From Theodoxus fluviatilis (Eukaryota > Mollusca > Gastropoda > Cycloneritida > Neritidae): a DNA stretch of 64,000 bases. Made by a program: the position numbers and the translations under genes. Shown here piece by piece: positions 1 through 11,308 of the stretch (its first letter is position 1; every line of letters starts with the position of its first letter). The notes beneath the pieces are model-generated. The model was not told the DNA's origin and made no database searches. It saw only the letters and a list, made by a program, of their open reading frames with translations. The stretch lies in assembly GCA_034096865.1 (NCBI GenBank), contig JAWQFJ010025386.1:1-64000 (forward strand), read 5' to 3'.

Positions 1-833
1 GGAGTGGAGGGGCTGGGAGTGGAGGGGGTGGGAGTGGAGGGGCTGGGAGTGGAGGGGGTGGGAGTGGAGGGGCTGGGAGTGGAGGGGGTGGGAGTGGAGG
101 GGGTGGGAGTGGAGGGGCTGGGAGTGGAGGGGGTGGGAGTGGAGGGGCTGGGAGTGGAGGGGGTGGGAGTGGAGGGGCTGGGAGTGGAGGGGCTGGGAGT
201 GGAGGGGGTGGGAGTGGAGGGGCTGGGAGTGGAGGGGGTGGGAGTGGAGGGGCTGGGAGTGGAGGGGGTGGGAGTGGAGGGGCTGGGAGTGGAGGGGGGT
301 GGGAGTGGAGGGGGTGGGAGTGGAGGGGCTGGGAGTGGAGGGGGTGGGAGTGGAGGGGCTGGGAGTGGAGGGGGTGGGAGTGGAGGGGGTGGGAGTGGAG
401 GGGGTGGGAGTGGAGGGGCTGGGAGTGGAGGGGGTGGGAGTGGAGGGGCTGGGAGTGGAGGGGGTGGGAGTGGAGGGGGTGGGAGTGGAGGGGCTGGGAG
501 TGGAGGGGGTGGGAGTGGAGGGGGTGGGAGTGTAGGGGGTGGGATGGGAGGAGTGGGAGTGGAGGGGGTGGGAGTGGAGGGGGTGGGAGTGGAGGGGCTG
601 GGAATGGAGGGGGTGGGAGTGGAGGGGGTGGGAGTGGAGGGGGTTGGAGTGGAGGGGGTGGGAGTGGAGGGGGTGGGAGTGGAGGGGCTGGGAGTGGAGG
701 GGGTGGGAGTGGAGGGGGTGGGAGTGGAGGGGGTGGGAGTGGAGGGGCTGGGAGTGGAGGGGGTGGGAGTGGAGGGGGTGGGAGTGGAGGGGGTGGGAGT
801 GGAGGGGGTGGGATGGGAGGAGTGGGAGGAGGG
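1..833. repeat. 15-bp G-rich minisatellite
   Basis: About 55 tandem copies of ggagtggaggggctg or ggagtggagggggtg, with G/C variation at one position. It starts before the window and ends 170 bases before an exon. Being a multiple of three, it gives open frames of VEGVG/VEGLG type that are not genes. G runs of 3-5 every few bases on the coding strand could form G-quadruplexes in DNA and in the intron RNA. Confidence 0.97.
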
Positions 834-1003
834 AGGACAGAGTGAGAGTATTCAATCTATTTCAAATCGGGGCCATTGGAAGATGGACAAGTTTGTCTAT
901 TGCATATCTCCCAGTGTTTCTCACACCCCTCTTCTTGGACGAGTTCACTAGTGTGGCCCGTTTATCAAAGCCTTTCCGGAAAATGATCTTTATTTGTCCA
1001 CAG

Positions 1004-1124
1004 TGGACTGCTGGGATGGCCCGGACGGCTTCCCACACATCTACCATGGACACACGCTGACCTCCAAGGTCAAGTTTCTGGACGTCCTGAAGACCATCAA
1101 GGAACACGCATGGGTGGCATCCGA
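1004..1124 (+). CDS. PLCG1: PLCG exon: X box core
   Basis: Encodes DCWDGPDG...[10 protein letters not shown]...[10 protein letters not shown]. The Asp before CWDG matches a calcium-ligand position, and the His of YHGHT matches the second catalytic histidine of the PI-PLC X box. The acceptor is ccacag and the donor gtgagt. The exon begins with the last two bases of a codon and ends with GA, which the next exon completes to Glu. The preceding exon is outside the window. Confidence 0.95.
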
Positions 1125-1165
1125 GTGAGTTGCTCCTGTGATGTAGTGCTTTTTATCCCTGAGGA

Positions 1166-1572
1166 GGTGGGTGGGTGGGTGGGTGGGTGGGTGGGTGGGT
1201 GGATGGATGGATGGATGGATGGATGGATGGATGGATGGATGGATGGATGGATGGATGGATGGATGGAAGGGTGGGTGGATGGATGGATGGATGGATGGAT
1301 GGATGGATGGATGGATAGATGAGTGGGTGGGTGAATGGATGGATGTTTGGATGGGCGAATGGGTTGGTGGGTGGATGGACAGGTGGGTTGAAGGGGTAGA
1401 TGTATGGATGGGTGGAAGGGTGGTTGGATGGATGGGTGGATGGATGGATGGCTGATGGGTGGGTGAGTGGGTGGATGGATGCATGGATGGATAGTAGGAT
1501 GGACGGGTGGGTGGGTGGATGGATAGTAGGGTGGGTGGGTGGGTGGATGGATGGATGGATGGATGGATGGAG
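1166..1572. repeat. TGGG/TGGA tetranucleotide repeat
   Basis: A run of tggg changes to tgga and then to mixed, diverged tgga/tggg units. It lies within the intron after the exon ending 1124. Long His/Pro/Ser or Gly/Trp/Met/Asp frames across it are by-products of the repeat. Confidence 0.97.
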
Positions 1573-2408
1573 TAAATATAAAGGTCTATTAGCCGTGCAG
1601 GCTATATAAGCTACAATAATAGAAATATGTAATTCCACTAGATAAAAATGTTGATGTAAAAGATTACCTCAAGAGAGATGAATGGAGAAATATAGAAAAA
1701 TAATAAATATGTAATAGGACTCAAAGATGAGAGTAACACAGAGAAATTTTCACAGATCTTATTGCAGCAGAGGTGTTTTTGAAAGTTTCTGAAAGACTGT
1801 TGAACCCACCCAGTAAAGGAGCAAGTTGGGGACACTCCACCAGAATGTGCGGCTGAATGATTCCAAATGTCATACTGTGAAAAGGAGAAAGTATCTATGC
1901 TCCAGTAGAATCATTTTCTCAATACTTGTGTGTCTTTGAGATTCAGAACAGAAAGTTGATAATTATCAGTTGCCTTGGCAGTGATCTTGCTTACTCATGC
2001 GCTGTTTAAGGCATCAAAGCTGAATCACTGGATTTGTTCTAGCATGTGAAATTATGTTCACATCACTGGCTCAAGAGGAACACTTAGCTGGAAATATTTC
2101 ACTGAAGTGTATTTCATGAAGTTGTGGGAATCTTGGAGTAGTCGTACCAAACTAATTCCTTTGACCTCCAAGGAAAGGTTGACAGTTACGGACACCTTCT
2201 GTGGTGTTCATCTCAGATCTGGTATCCAGTCTGGCAGATTCTCTAGAGAGGCAGGAACCATGTCAAAGGTGCTTTGTCTACAAGCATGCAGAGTTCCTTT
2301 TTCACGCACGCACACATGCAGCATGTGATGAGGTTGTATTTTCCGGGCAGTCAGTGTTTGCATGTTGCGTGACGTGAGCTGTCCTGACTGAATGCTCTCC
2401 CATTGCAG
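1573..2408. other. Intron, unique sequence
   Basis: AT-rich intron between the tetranucleotide repeat and the exon at 2409. I see no gene, RNA or transposon end in it. Confidence 0.7.
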
Positions 2409-2494
2409 GTACCCCCTCATCCTGTCCATCGAGAACCACTGCAACCTCGCTCAGCAGAGGAACATGGCAACCGCCTTCAGAGAAACTTTTGGAG
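2409..2494 (+). CDS. PLCG1: PLCG exon: X box, calcium-ligand Glu
   Basis: Reads YPLILSIENHCNLAQQRNMA then TAFRETFG. The Glu in SIENHC corresponds to the calcium-binding glutamate of the X box. The acceptor is attgcag and the donor gtaaaa. It completes the Glu codon from the exon at 1004 and leaves one base (G) for the next exon. Confidence 0.95.
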
Positions 2495-3819
2495 GTAAAA
2501 CTTTCCTGTGCTGTTCTCTTTGCATGCTTGTTGCAGTTGGAGTAATGTTATTGGTCACATTGTGGGAATTTTGTGCTTCAGTTTTGTTATCTCCACTAAG
2601 GAGGTTATGTTTTACCGATACCCTCAGTTCGTTATTTGACAAAATAACTCAAAAAGTTCAAAACAGATTGTGGTGAAATTTGGTGCTAAATAAGGGTTTC
2701 ACCCCTGGAACGATTCATTAAATTTTGGAGCTAATCTGTTGTCGTTTTGGAATTACAAGCATTGAAATAAATTTTATCGCGCATCAGTTAGTTAATGAGG
2801 TCAAGCTATTGATGACGTTGGTGTATGTGTTCTGCACTCAGAGACAGCTAGCTGGTGCAGTGCTAAATGGAACTGAACTCTACAGGTCGTGGAGGTCATG
2901 GAGGTCATGGAAGAGAAATTGTGGCATCCCTGGTGGGGGTTTACGCTCTCAGAGTGCTCTCTGTTTACTTTTGTTCTTGTTCCATCTAAGTGAACTGTAA
3001 CTGCTTATGCTAGGCAGCTGAAATGCTGCATTTTGAGGAAACTGTTGGTAATCATTTCTCTTGCCACCCCTGGCTGAGCTACTGGAGCAGGCCCCAAAAG
3101 CCCAGCAGCCAGGGCTGCCAGGTGATGAGGGGGGCATTGAGCAGTTCCAGACATATGTTACATCTGTCACTGGATGTGTTCAGCTCAGCGCTTGACTGTT
3201 GCCTTGCAGGAAAAGAGTGGAGTGCCGAGTCTGATATAGAACATCTATTATTGAGAGGGTTTTTTGACCAGCTATCCAACATGTATTCTTTCATGAGAAT
3301 TGGTGTGGCCACAAAGAGGACCGTTGGGGGAGAGGGTGATGAGCAGTAGGCTCGGCGGGCATGCAGGTATGGGTGTAGGCCATGCTGGGTGCTGACCAGC
3401 AGTTGAGTGACACAGTGTTGCAGTAGAGTGGTGGGCATGCAGGGCTGGACTCTGGCAGGTGGGGCCTTGGTGCGATCGGTGCCGAGGGTGGCGACTACAA
3501 GTCATAGGACGGGCATCAAAAGACTCAGTGGGCATGCAGGGGCAAGCGACGTCGAGCGAGGTAGTGATGTCAAGCGAGGTGGTGAGCCGCAAGCTTTCAG
3601 AGCCTAGCTCCTTCATCAGGCCGATTGAGGTGGAACTGGCAAGGGAGGCAGGTTTATAGTGGGGTTTCAAGTGGATGTTCACACCTGTAGGTCAGCCACG
3701 ACAGGGTAGAGCATGGGACGCCAATGCGGGCGGAGATCTGCTCACTGGTAAAGGGCCATAAAGCCTGTCCCTATTGAGGCAGGTGTTGAACTCTCTGATG
3801 AACCTCTGTCTCCTTGCAG
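2495..3819. other. Intron with a possible old repeat
   Basis: Mostly unique sequence. A patch near 3120-3152 (gtgatgaggggggcattg..cagttccag) resembles a patch near 11236-11262 in another intron, which hints at a decayed dispersed repeat. Short purine-rich repeats lie around 3545-3590. No coding exon was found between the phase-matched exons on either side. Confidence 0.55.
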
Positions 3820-3902
3820 ACAATCTGCTGATGGAGCCCGTCAAGAAAGACGCCTCGGATCTTCCCTCTCCCGCACAGCTCAAGTACAAGATAATACTCA
3901 AG
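3820..3902 (+). CDS. PLCG1: PLCG exon: end of X box
   Basis: Reads DNLLMEPVKKDASDLPSPAQ then LKYKIILK, matching the family's LPSP..LK.KILIK segment that leads to the substrate-binding lysines. The acceptor is tccttgcag and the donor gtattt. It ends in phase 0, directly before HKKL in the next exon. Confidence 0.95.
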
Positions 3903-4000
3903 GTATTTATGTTTGATCATGGTTTGCCTCTACCATCTTGTGGCTGTTTTGTGCCCACATATTCTCCAGCAGTACTAGAAAGCAGCAGAAGACATTTCAG

Positions 4001-4220
4001 GAAAGAGGAGGGAGGAATAGAAGGAAGAGAAGGAGGAAGATTGAAATGGAGAAGAGGAGGATGAGGATGCGAAGACGGTGACAACAAGGACAATGGTGAT
4101 AAGGATGATGAAGAAGAGGAATGAAGAGGAGGAGGAGGAGGAGGAGGAGGAGGGGGAGGAGGAGGGGGAGGGGGAGGGGGAGGGGGAGGAGGAGGAGGAG
4201 GAGGAGGAGGAGGAGTAGTA
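4001..4220. repeat. Purine-rich GGA/GGGGGA repeat
   Basis: A GA-rich stretch with a perfect GGA core at about 4128-4215, all purines on the + strand, in the intron before the exon at 4431. Polyserine frames on the other strand are not genes. Confidence 0.95.
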
Positions 4221-4430
4221 GTAATAATAGAAGACTACCACCACCACCAACATCAACAAAAACTACATCAAATTAACAATTACTACAGCAACAGCAACAA
4301 CAGCAACAGCAAGAATGAGGAGGACTGGATAAAAGAAAAGTGAAAAATTCCAGAGCTGAGCTTTCTGTAGCTTGAGTGTCAAGCCTCTATCCATCACTGT
4401 CTCATGTCTGTCTGTCTGTCCTTGTTGCAG

Positions 4431-4494
4431 CACAAGAAGCTGCCGGAGTGGGCAGATGGAAACGAGTGGAAGTACACCGTCTCCAACGAAGACA
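4431..4494 (+). CDS. PLCG1: PLCG exon: X box end into split PH
   Basis: Encodes HKKLPEWADGNEWKYTVSNED. HKKL continues the lysine motif that contacts the inositol phosphate. The rest is the variable acidic stretch before the split PH domain. The acceptor is ttgttgcag and the donor gtgagt. One base is carried to the next exon. Confidence 0.93.
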
Positions 4495-5018
4495 GTGAGT
4501 ACCTGGCCCTCAGTGTCTTGAGAGGTTCCTCCATGCTAGTCAATACAAGGTCTGTCTGCATGTGCCTGCAGTGCTAGACTTATCCTGCACTGATGTGTTC
4601 AAGGTGCTCGACACATAATGACCGAATTAGTGTATTTTCATACAAAATGTAGTAGTCTTGAGCAATCATTGAGTCGCTGCTCTATGGGTGTGTGATTGAT
4701 TAGCAAGACTGAGCAATTACTGACTATCAGCACTGAACTGATTACTCTGTAATTAGTAAATTCACTTGGAGCTTCGGCTGTTTTTGAACAGTTTTCTTTG
4801 GCAAAGGACTGGTACTAGATCAATGCATTTAACAATCTGTCAATTAATTTGTTGTAGGGAAATTGCTTTGTTTCAGTTGTCCAAAATATTGTTACATAAA
4901 TGAGACACATGATGTAGATGACATTTTTGAAGTTTATGGATGTGAAGAGACCTTGAGTTGAAGCTCATGAAAAGTATAATTAATTCTTTACCTCTGTGGT
5001 CATGTTTCTCCGTTGCAG

Positions 5019-5086
5019 ACAATGAGGTTGACGTCAGTTCTTCCCAGAAGAACGGAGTGATGCTCATGGAGGACCCCATTGACCAT
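5019..5086 (+). CDS. PLCG1: PLCG exon: split PH, first strands
   Basis: Reads NEVDVSSSQKNGVMLMEDPI then DH. KNGV.LMEDP.DH matches the first strand of the split PH (KNGILYLEDPVNH in vertebrates). The acceptor is cgttgcag and the donor gtaagg. Ends in phase 0. Confidence 0.94.
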
Positions 5087-5251
5087 GTAAGGATGTTGTG
5101 AAGTGTTGCTCACTTTCTCCAGCATGAATCCATGGAATGGAGGCACTCCTCAAATGACAAATGCAAATTTGAGGTTTCTGATAATAATTATAGTCTTCTG
5201 GTTAACCCTTTAAAACCTGTAATGCCCATTTCCACCCTGCATTTCATTCTC

Positions 5252-5330
5252 CTGTGGGTTTGGGGTAAGAATTGACCCACTGCGTCTCCCAATGTGTTTG
5301 GTAAGAGGCGAATAACTAGGGACACCATTC
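5252..5330. repeat. Dispersed repeat, 3' end copy 1
   Basis: The stretch with gtaagaattgacccac and taagaggcgaataactagg recurs almost unchanged at about 56818-56882. The shared block ends at agggaca in both. It looks like the common end of a dispersed element. The family was not recognised. Confidence 0.7.
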
Positions 5331-5360
5331 TATAGGATAAGGGAAACTTAAGGAAGAAAT

Positions 5361-5383
5361 TGTGTGTGTGTGCGTGTGCGTGT

Positions 5384-5435
<52 letters not shown>

Positions 5436-5465
5436 TTGGTGTGTGTGTGTGTGTGTGTGTGTGTA

Positions 5466-5512
<47 letters not shown>

Positions 5513-5594
5513 TTAGTGTGTGTGTGTGTGTATGTGTGTGTGTGAGTGTGTGTGTGTGTACTCGTGTGTGTGTGTACTCGTGTGTGTGTGTGTA

Positions 5595-5630
<36 letters not shown>

Positions 5631-6070
5631 CACGTGTGTGTGTGTACTCATGTGTGTGTGTGTGTGTGTTAGTGTGTGTGTGTACTCATGTGTGTGTGTG
5701 TACTCATGTGTGTGTGTGTGTACTCGTGTGTGTGTGTGTGTGTGTGTGTACTCATGTGTGTGTGTGTGTACTCGTGTGTGTGTGTGTGTGTGTGTGTGCG
5801 TACTCGTGTGTGTGTACTCGTGTGTGTGTGTGTGTGTTAGTGTGTGTGTGTACTCATGTGTGTGTGTGTGTACTCATGTGTGTGTGTGTGTACTCGTGTG
5901 TGTGTGTGTGTGTGTGTGTGTACTCATGTGTGTGTGTGTGTACTCATGTGTGTGTGTGTGTATGTGTGTGCGTACTCGTGTGTGTGTATGTGTGTACTCG
6001 TGTGTGTGTGTGTGTACTCATGTGTGTGTGTATGTGTGTACTCATGTGTGTACTCGTGTGTGTGTGTGTA

Positions 6071-6104
<34 letters not shown>

Positions 6105-6202
6105 CATGTGTGTGTGTGTGTACTCATGTGTGTGTGTGTGTGTGTTAGTGTGTGTGTGTGTACTCATGTGTGTGTGTGTGTACTCATGTGTGTGTGTGTA
6201 CT

Positions 6203-6238
<36 letters not shown>

Positions 6239-6256
6239 CATGTGTGTGTGTGTACT

Positions 6257-6295
<39 letters not shown>

Positions 6296-6410
6296 ACTCG
6301 TGTGTGTGTATGTGTGTACTCGTGTGTGTGTGTGTGTGTACTCATGTGTGTACTCGTGTGTGTACTCGGGAGTGTGTGTGTGTATGTATGTATGTATGTG
6401 TGTGTGTGCC
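5361..6410. repeat. GT repeat with ACTC interruptions
   Basis: About 1 kb of GT dinucleotides with regularly spaced tact(c/a)c interruptions, giving a compound microsatellite. Cys/Val and His/Thr frames across it are artefacts. Confidence 0.97.
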
Positions 6411-6706
6411 TTCCCACAGGCATATGTCTTTGCACGTGTATCTTTACGTGTGTTTGTGTGTGCATGTCTACATTTACCAGTGTTTGCTAAGGGATGCTTG
6501 TAAAAGTATGTTTGCTGGGCTTCAAGATCAGAATTTCTTGCACGTGCATCATTTCTCATCTTCTGTTGTAGTTCTTACATTTTTAAAGCATTTCTTGCTG
6601 TATCTTATTTTATCGTTATTATATTTTATTTTGTTTTATTTGCTTTGGTATTTATGACAGAGTTCAAAATCGTTTGTTGCTGATGTCTTCCTTGTCCCAC
6701 CCACAG

Positions 6707-6817
6707 CAATGGCAGCCTCACATCTTTGTGCTGACACTCAACAAGCTGTACTACACTGAGGAAACCACGTCGCAGGACCAGGAGGAGGAGCAAGAGGAGG
6801 AGGAGAACTCCATGGAG
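6707..6817 (+). CDS. PLCG1: PLCG exon: first half of split PH
   Basis: Encodes QWQPHIFVLTLNKLYYTEET followed by a Glu-rich tail of 17 residues ending in NSME. This is the W.PH.FVL...YY.EET part of the first PH half plus the acidic linker to N-SH2. The acceptor is cccacag and the donor gtgaga. It is 37 codons in phase 0 at both ends, so the next exon must also begin in phase 0. Confidence 0.95.
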
Positions 6818-6844
6818 GTGAGAGGCTTCCAGCCTTGTACCCAC

Positions 6845-6859
6845 GCCATGATCGTGGTG

Positions 6860-6893
<34 letters not shown>

Positions 6894-7190
6894 TGATGAT
6901 GATTTTGACAATGATGTTGATGATAGTGCTGCTGCTGCTGAAAATGATGATGATGACAATTATCCTAATGATGATGCTGATGATGGCATTGATGATTACA
7001 GTGACACTGATAATGATAATGATGCCAATGATGCTGACGTTTTTGATGATGATGACGTTTTCGATGATGATGACAACAAAGATGATGACAACAATGGAGA
7101 TGATGAGGAAGGAGAAGGAAGAGAGGAAGAGTGGGGGGGGGGGGGGGGGGGGGGGAGGCGAGAGGGGAGGGGGGGGGGGGGGGTCAGTTT
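6845..7190. repeat. CTG and GAT runs with long G tracts
   Basis: A perfect CTG run (about 6859-6890), then degenerate GAT/GAC triplets to 7090, then two long G tracts (about 7132-7155 and 7167-7183). It sits just after the exon donor at 6818. Such G runs are prone to assembly length errors. Confidence 0.95.
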
Positions 7191-8854
7191 GAAAGAATCT
7201 GACTGCTGATATGGTACAGTGCCTATCCTTACCTTGAAAATGGTTTGTTCTGTCTACCGCTGCCATTGTGCAGCTGCATGTTGTTTCAAAATGCCAAACG
7301 TTGTTGATGGGCAGAATGAATGATAAAAAAGAAATAATTGGTGCAAGTAATTTGTCTTCATGCATTTACTCTTAAAATATGGATCCAATGAGGGTTAATT
7401 TTATGTGAGTTTGCACTCTCTAGGGGTCCTAGAATAAAATGTTTCCTGTGGCAAAGAAAGTGAGGAATCCAGTTCAACCTTTTCATTATTTTGCCGCCTG
7501 TATGTAAAGCACTCTTCACATCTGTTCTATAGCATTTTGTTTTGACAATGTGATAATGTTTGCAAATATTCTGATTTTCCTATGTGCATTTGAATTTTTG
7601 TTTTTGCTACAGCATTGGTTCTACTGAACAATTTAACAGAAGTCAAGGTTTTTACAGATTGTTTTTGTTCTTTTTCTGATTTTAAAAAATAAAACCAGTA
7701 CTTTCATGTAACTAAATACTGAGCGATAAATATTCCAACTATACATATTCTCCTTGAGTTCTCAGGTGACGGTTCATGTGCTAAAACCATGAATGTGACC
7801 TTAACATTTTTCAATGGCAAATTCAACGTGGCTCAGAATAACACAGAATCAGCACTTGCTGTAGGAATGCCTGTGCGCATAAGTAAGTGGACCCTTTGCA
7901 GAGTTACTGGTATGAAGGGTGGGGGGAGTTGACTTTGCCCTGTACACGACAACCTCATCGCTACATAGGGGCTGATCGACTTGCATTTTATCAGTTAGCC
8001 GTATTAAAAAGCACTGGCGATTTTTGATAAGAGAGTATATAATGCTTGTTACTAGCAATTGCGGCTGCTTTACGTATTTTCTTGGGATGCCATAGGTGCT
8101 CCTTCTTGCACGAACTAACAAGCAATTCTGTATGAGCGCCACTAGTGAAAATTCTAGAGATGTATCTACGATGCTGGCCATATGAAGTTAATTTTTATGG
8201 AAAGTGAAACATGCTTTTGATATACGGAATATAATGGGCATAGTATTTTATAATGGCATAAAGTTATAGGATACAAAAAGAGAAAGGATGCTAAGAGCTA
8301 GATGAAAGTGATTGTATATAATCCAAGATCAGCGAAAATGTACGTTGGGGGGCTTTTCGAATCTACTAGCTAGACTTGATGACACCATGTGGATTATAAA
8401 AACCGTTAGTAGGCGAAAGTTTATTGTATGGGTAGCGCTATTCAAAAGGCGGGGGGTTCACCGCAAAAATGGAGTAAGGATGCGTCGTTACTCAGCCATG
8501 ATTCGTCTGGAGAGTGAACTGACTGCTCTCAGCATCTTGTTCGCGTGCTTGGTGAGAGCTTTACTTACAGGGACGATTGGAAGTAAAGGGCTGAAGTGCT
8601 ACGATATCCTACGCTGTCGTTAGGATAGTAATGAAACAAGACAGAGCTGATGCGAGAGGATCATTACTGTGCGAAAGATATCGGGCCGCGTGCGGCGAGA
8701 GACATAAGTCGTCCGGGTAAAAATCGGAGGTCAGCACCTAGTGGCCTGGAACGTTGTAAAAGTGTATAGGATCCTGAGCGGGGGGGGCGTGTAGAGGAGT
8801 CTACCCATTAATTGCTAGTCATAGTGGCTTCTTCTGCTTGTGGGCCCATTTCAA
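7191..8854. other. Intron, no recognisable content
   Basis: About 1.7 kb without a gene or clear repeat. The 8200-8850 part has unusual base texture (scattered CG, short G runs) compared with the AT-rich 7200-7840 part. The exon for the start of N-SH2 is not here. Confidence 0.5.
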
Positions 8855-9212
8855 CACCAGTTTTTTCCCTTTCTTCTTTGCTTTTTCCTCCTCCTTATTC
8901 TCCGCCTTTTTTCCTTTTTCCCTCTTCCTCCCTTTTGTCCTCCTTTCCTTCTTCGCCTTTTTTATTCTTCTTTCTTCCTTTTTTCCATCTTTCTCTCTTC
9001 CTTTTTTTCTTTTTTCCTTTTTCTCCCTCTTTCCTCCTCCTTTTTTTTTTTTCCGTTTCCCCGTTTTGTCTCTCTTTTTTTTCTGCCTCCTTTCTCCCTC
9101 TTCTTTTTTTCTTCTTTTTTTCTCCCTCCCCTCCTCCTTTTTTTCCCTCCCTCTTCTCTTCTTCCTCTCACCCCCCCTTCCTCCCTACCTTTCTTCCTTT
9201 TCTTTCTCTCAA
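8855..9212. repeat. Polypyrimidine tract
   Basis: About 360 bases almost entirely C and T (ttcctcctttttttcc-like), in all three frames giving Phe/Leu/Ser/Pro strings. Low complexity, not coding. Confidence 0.93.
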
Positions 9213-9718
9213 GAACTGGTTCATATAGATTATAATAGCTAATAGAATAGTTACTGACTTGAAGCTCGGTCTCTGCTCACAGTGCAGATTGTCCACTATT
9301 TTTGCACGTCTACGCACTGGTCATTTGTCATAGTCAATGGCAGTGCCACCAATCTCCATGACTGTTTCCCATTGGCGAGCAGCTATGTTGTTGTCTTAAT
9401 TAACGATGTATCACTTGCACCACAGAATCGCTGATCTTTCGTACGCCCGCTGTGCGGTTAAAGACAGAAGAATATTCCTTGAAAACATCTATTTCACCTA
9501 GGAGGCTGTTCAGCATGACCCCATCAGATTCAGAACAACGCAAAGCTGGTCATGTAATCAGCTAAGGATGTTTATTTCAACATGATCACACGTGAAAATC
9601 ACCCTAGTGGGACCGTGAAGGTTCGACTGACTACTACACTTATTCTTTTTTCATGCATTGAAATACTGTAGTGCTTGAGAAAGGGCCTTGTTGGGCTAAT
9701 TAGTAAAAAAAAACTGAC

Positions 9719-10170
9719 TGATGGCTGGGTGGGTTTAGTGGTGTTCAATGTTGTACAGAATGGGGGGTGTGGCTGATGGATCGGATGATGGTTTCGGTTG
9801 CATGTGTTGAGTTTTTTGTTGGATGATTACTGGTTCGTTGGTCGCGTGTGATGAGTAGGTTAGTGGATCCTTGGTTGGTAGGTATAGGGTTGGGCGTGGG
9901 GATTGGGTTGGTTGAGTAGGTTGTTCGGCGGTTGGTGGGTGGTGTGGTTGGTTGTGGGTTGGTTGATATGCTCCGTATCGGGTGGCGTGGGGTGGTCTGG
10001 TTGGTTGGTAGTGCTGCTTGGGTGCGGTAGGATGGGTGGTTGTAGGGTCTTGGTTTGTTGGTATGGTTGGTTGGTTTCGGGATGTGGTTGGTTTGGCTTG
10101 GTTGGGTGTAAGAAAGGTGTGGTTGTGACGTGTGGTTTTCTAAGTTGGTATGGATTTTCGGTTGGTTCGG
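9719..10170. repeat. Degenerate GGTTGGT repeat
   Basis: G/T-rich sequence built from ggttggt-like units with many differences, just upstream of the frame-broken N-SH2 exon. The irregularity could be age or poor consensus sequence. Confidence 0.7.
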
Positions 10171-10219
10171 ATGCTTAGTTGTTTATAAAAATTAAGCCTT
10201 CCCTTTTCTTCTCCAACAG

Positions 10220-10415
10220 GGTCCGTTGCAATTCACAGCTGAGCTCACTTCAGTGAAAGATGGTTCCATGGCAGAGCTGGAGGGGGCCGAGACGGGCTAG
10301 CAGAATGTTGCTGTCAGGCATGTACACAGGCCTATCCTCAGGTGGATATGGCACCTTCCTTGTGGGCCGAAAGCGAGAGCCTTCGTCCGGGGACTTACGC
10401 CCACTCTCTGTGTGG
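10220..10415 (+). CDS. PLCG1: PLCG exon: N-SH2 first half, frame-broken
   Basis: After the acceptor ctccaacag the sequence shows the right landmarks in different frames. AELTS is in the entry frame. SERWFHGRAGGGRDG (start of the SH2 fold) is shifted. GTFLVGRKREPSSGDL resembles FLVRES-x-FVGD but with an altered binding motif, and LSVW precedes the junction to RQGKV in the next exon. No single frame is open across it: entry needs one shift before WFHG, and more occur around the FLVR arginine. The phase-correct end would be TG just before ggtctt, so the donor is also one base out. Several small indels within 200 bases, with all other exons clean, suggest poor local consensus. A real lesion or an unused exon is the alternative. 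The end is approximate. Confidence 0.72.
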
Positions 10416-11308
10416 GTCTTTCTGTGTGTACGTCCCAATCGCCGAGATGACTTCAACGGTGGGTGAATTTGGACGGGTTTTTGACATTAATTTTTCGCAA
10501 TGACACAGTTGTTGGATCAGCATTCTGTTTTGAAAAATAATTTGTTTGCCTCCTCTTTGGCTCGAATGGAACACAAACACTGAAATTACACTGCTGGCAC
10601 AGTAATTTCAATATATCCATTGGGTCTTTTGTCCTAAGCGTGAGGAAGGTTTGGTTTTTGCTTTGTCAACTTTACTATGACTCGCTTCCACTGCAACTCA
10701 GTTCTACTTTTTAGCTGCCCCATTTCTGATTTCCTTTCTCCTCTGCTCCATGCTTACCTGTTTCTTGTTTTGCGCCTCTATTCTTTGTTGTCATGTAGCC
10801 TTCCTTTCCTTCCATCATCATTGATCGCGTCGTGTCTTCTACCTTTCTGCTACCTGTCCTATTCTTCTCACTTCTTTCCTCCACTGCTTCTCTCTCGTGT
10901 ACATCTCCTCCGACCTAACCTCCTTCTATTCCTTTTTTACTTCCTTCTCGACCTGCACCTGCTTCACCTTCCATCTCCATCATCTTTTTCCTCATTTTAT
11001 GCACTCCTATGCTAGTGAATATCATATCCATATTCTGATCATCCCTGAGGGTCTATCATGGAATTTCTGTGCATCATTGCACAATGTACTATAGCACAGC
11101 GGATTAAAACCATATTTCATTAAGTGCCCCCGAATTGACCTCTGACTGCATTGAGACCCAAATCCAACATTCTGTCTAGAGGCTTGCAGGAGCACGCCCC
11201 TAAGCTGCCAGTATGGGGCCGGTGAAAGGGTCCAGCTGATGAGGGGGACATGGGGCAGCTCCAGTTTTTATTCTGACTGTGAATGTCATCTCTATGTGCC
11301 GGTTGCAG

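Noticed and set aside
4..951. 315-codon frame rich in Val-Glu-Gly (elastin- or silk-like)
   Set aside because: It is a frame through the 15-bp array, runs into intron sequence and overlaps frames of similar length. No signal peptide or exon border supports it.
3023..3682. Several 60-130 codon frames in both directions
   Set aside because: They overlap each other, have no family resemblance, and lie inside an intron whose flanking exons already join in phase.
8312..8623. 103-codon frame with varied composition
   Set aside because: No recognisable family, no splice signals in phase with PLCG, and in a region of doubtful sequence quality.
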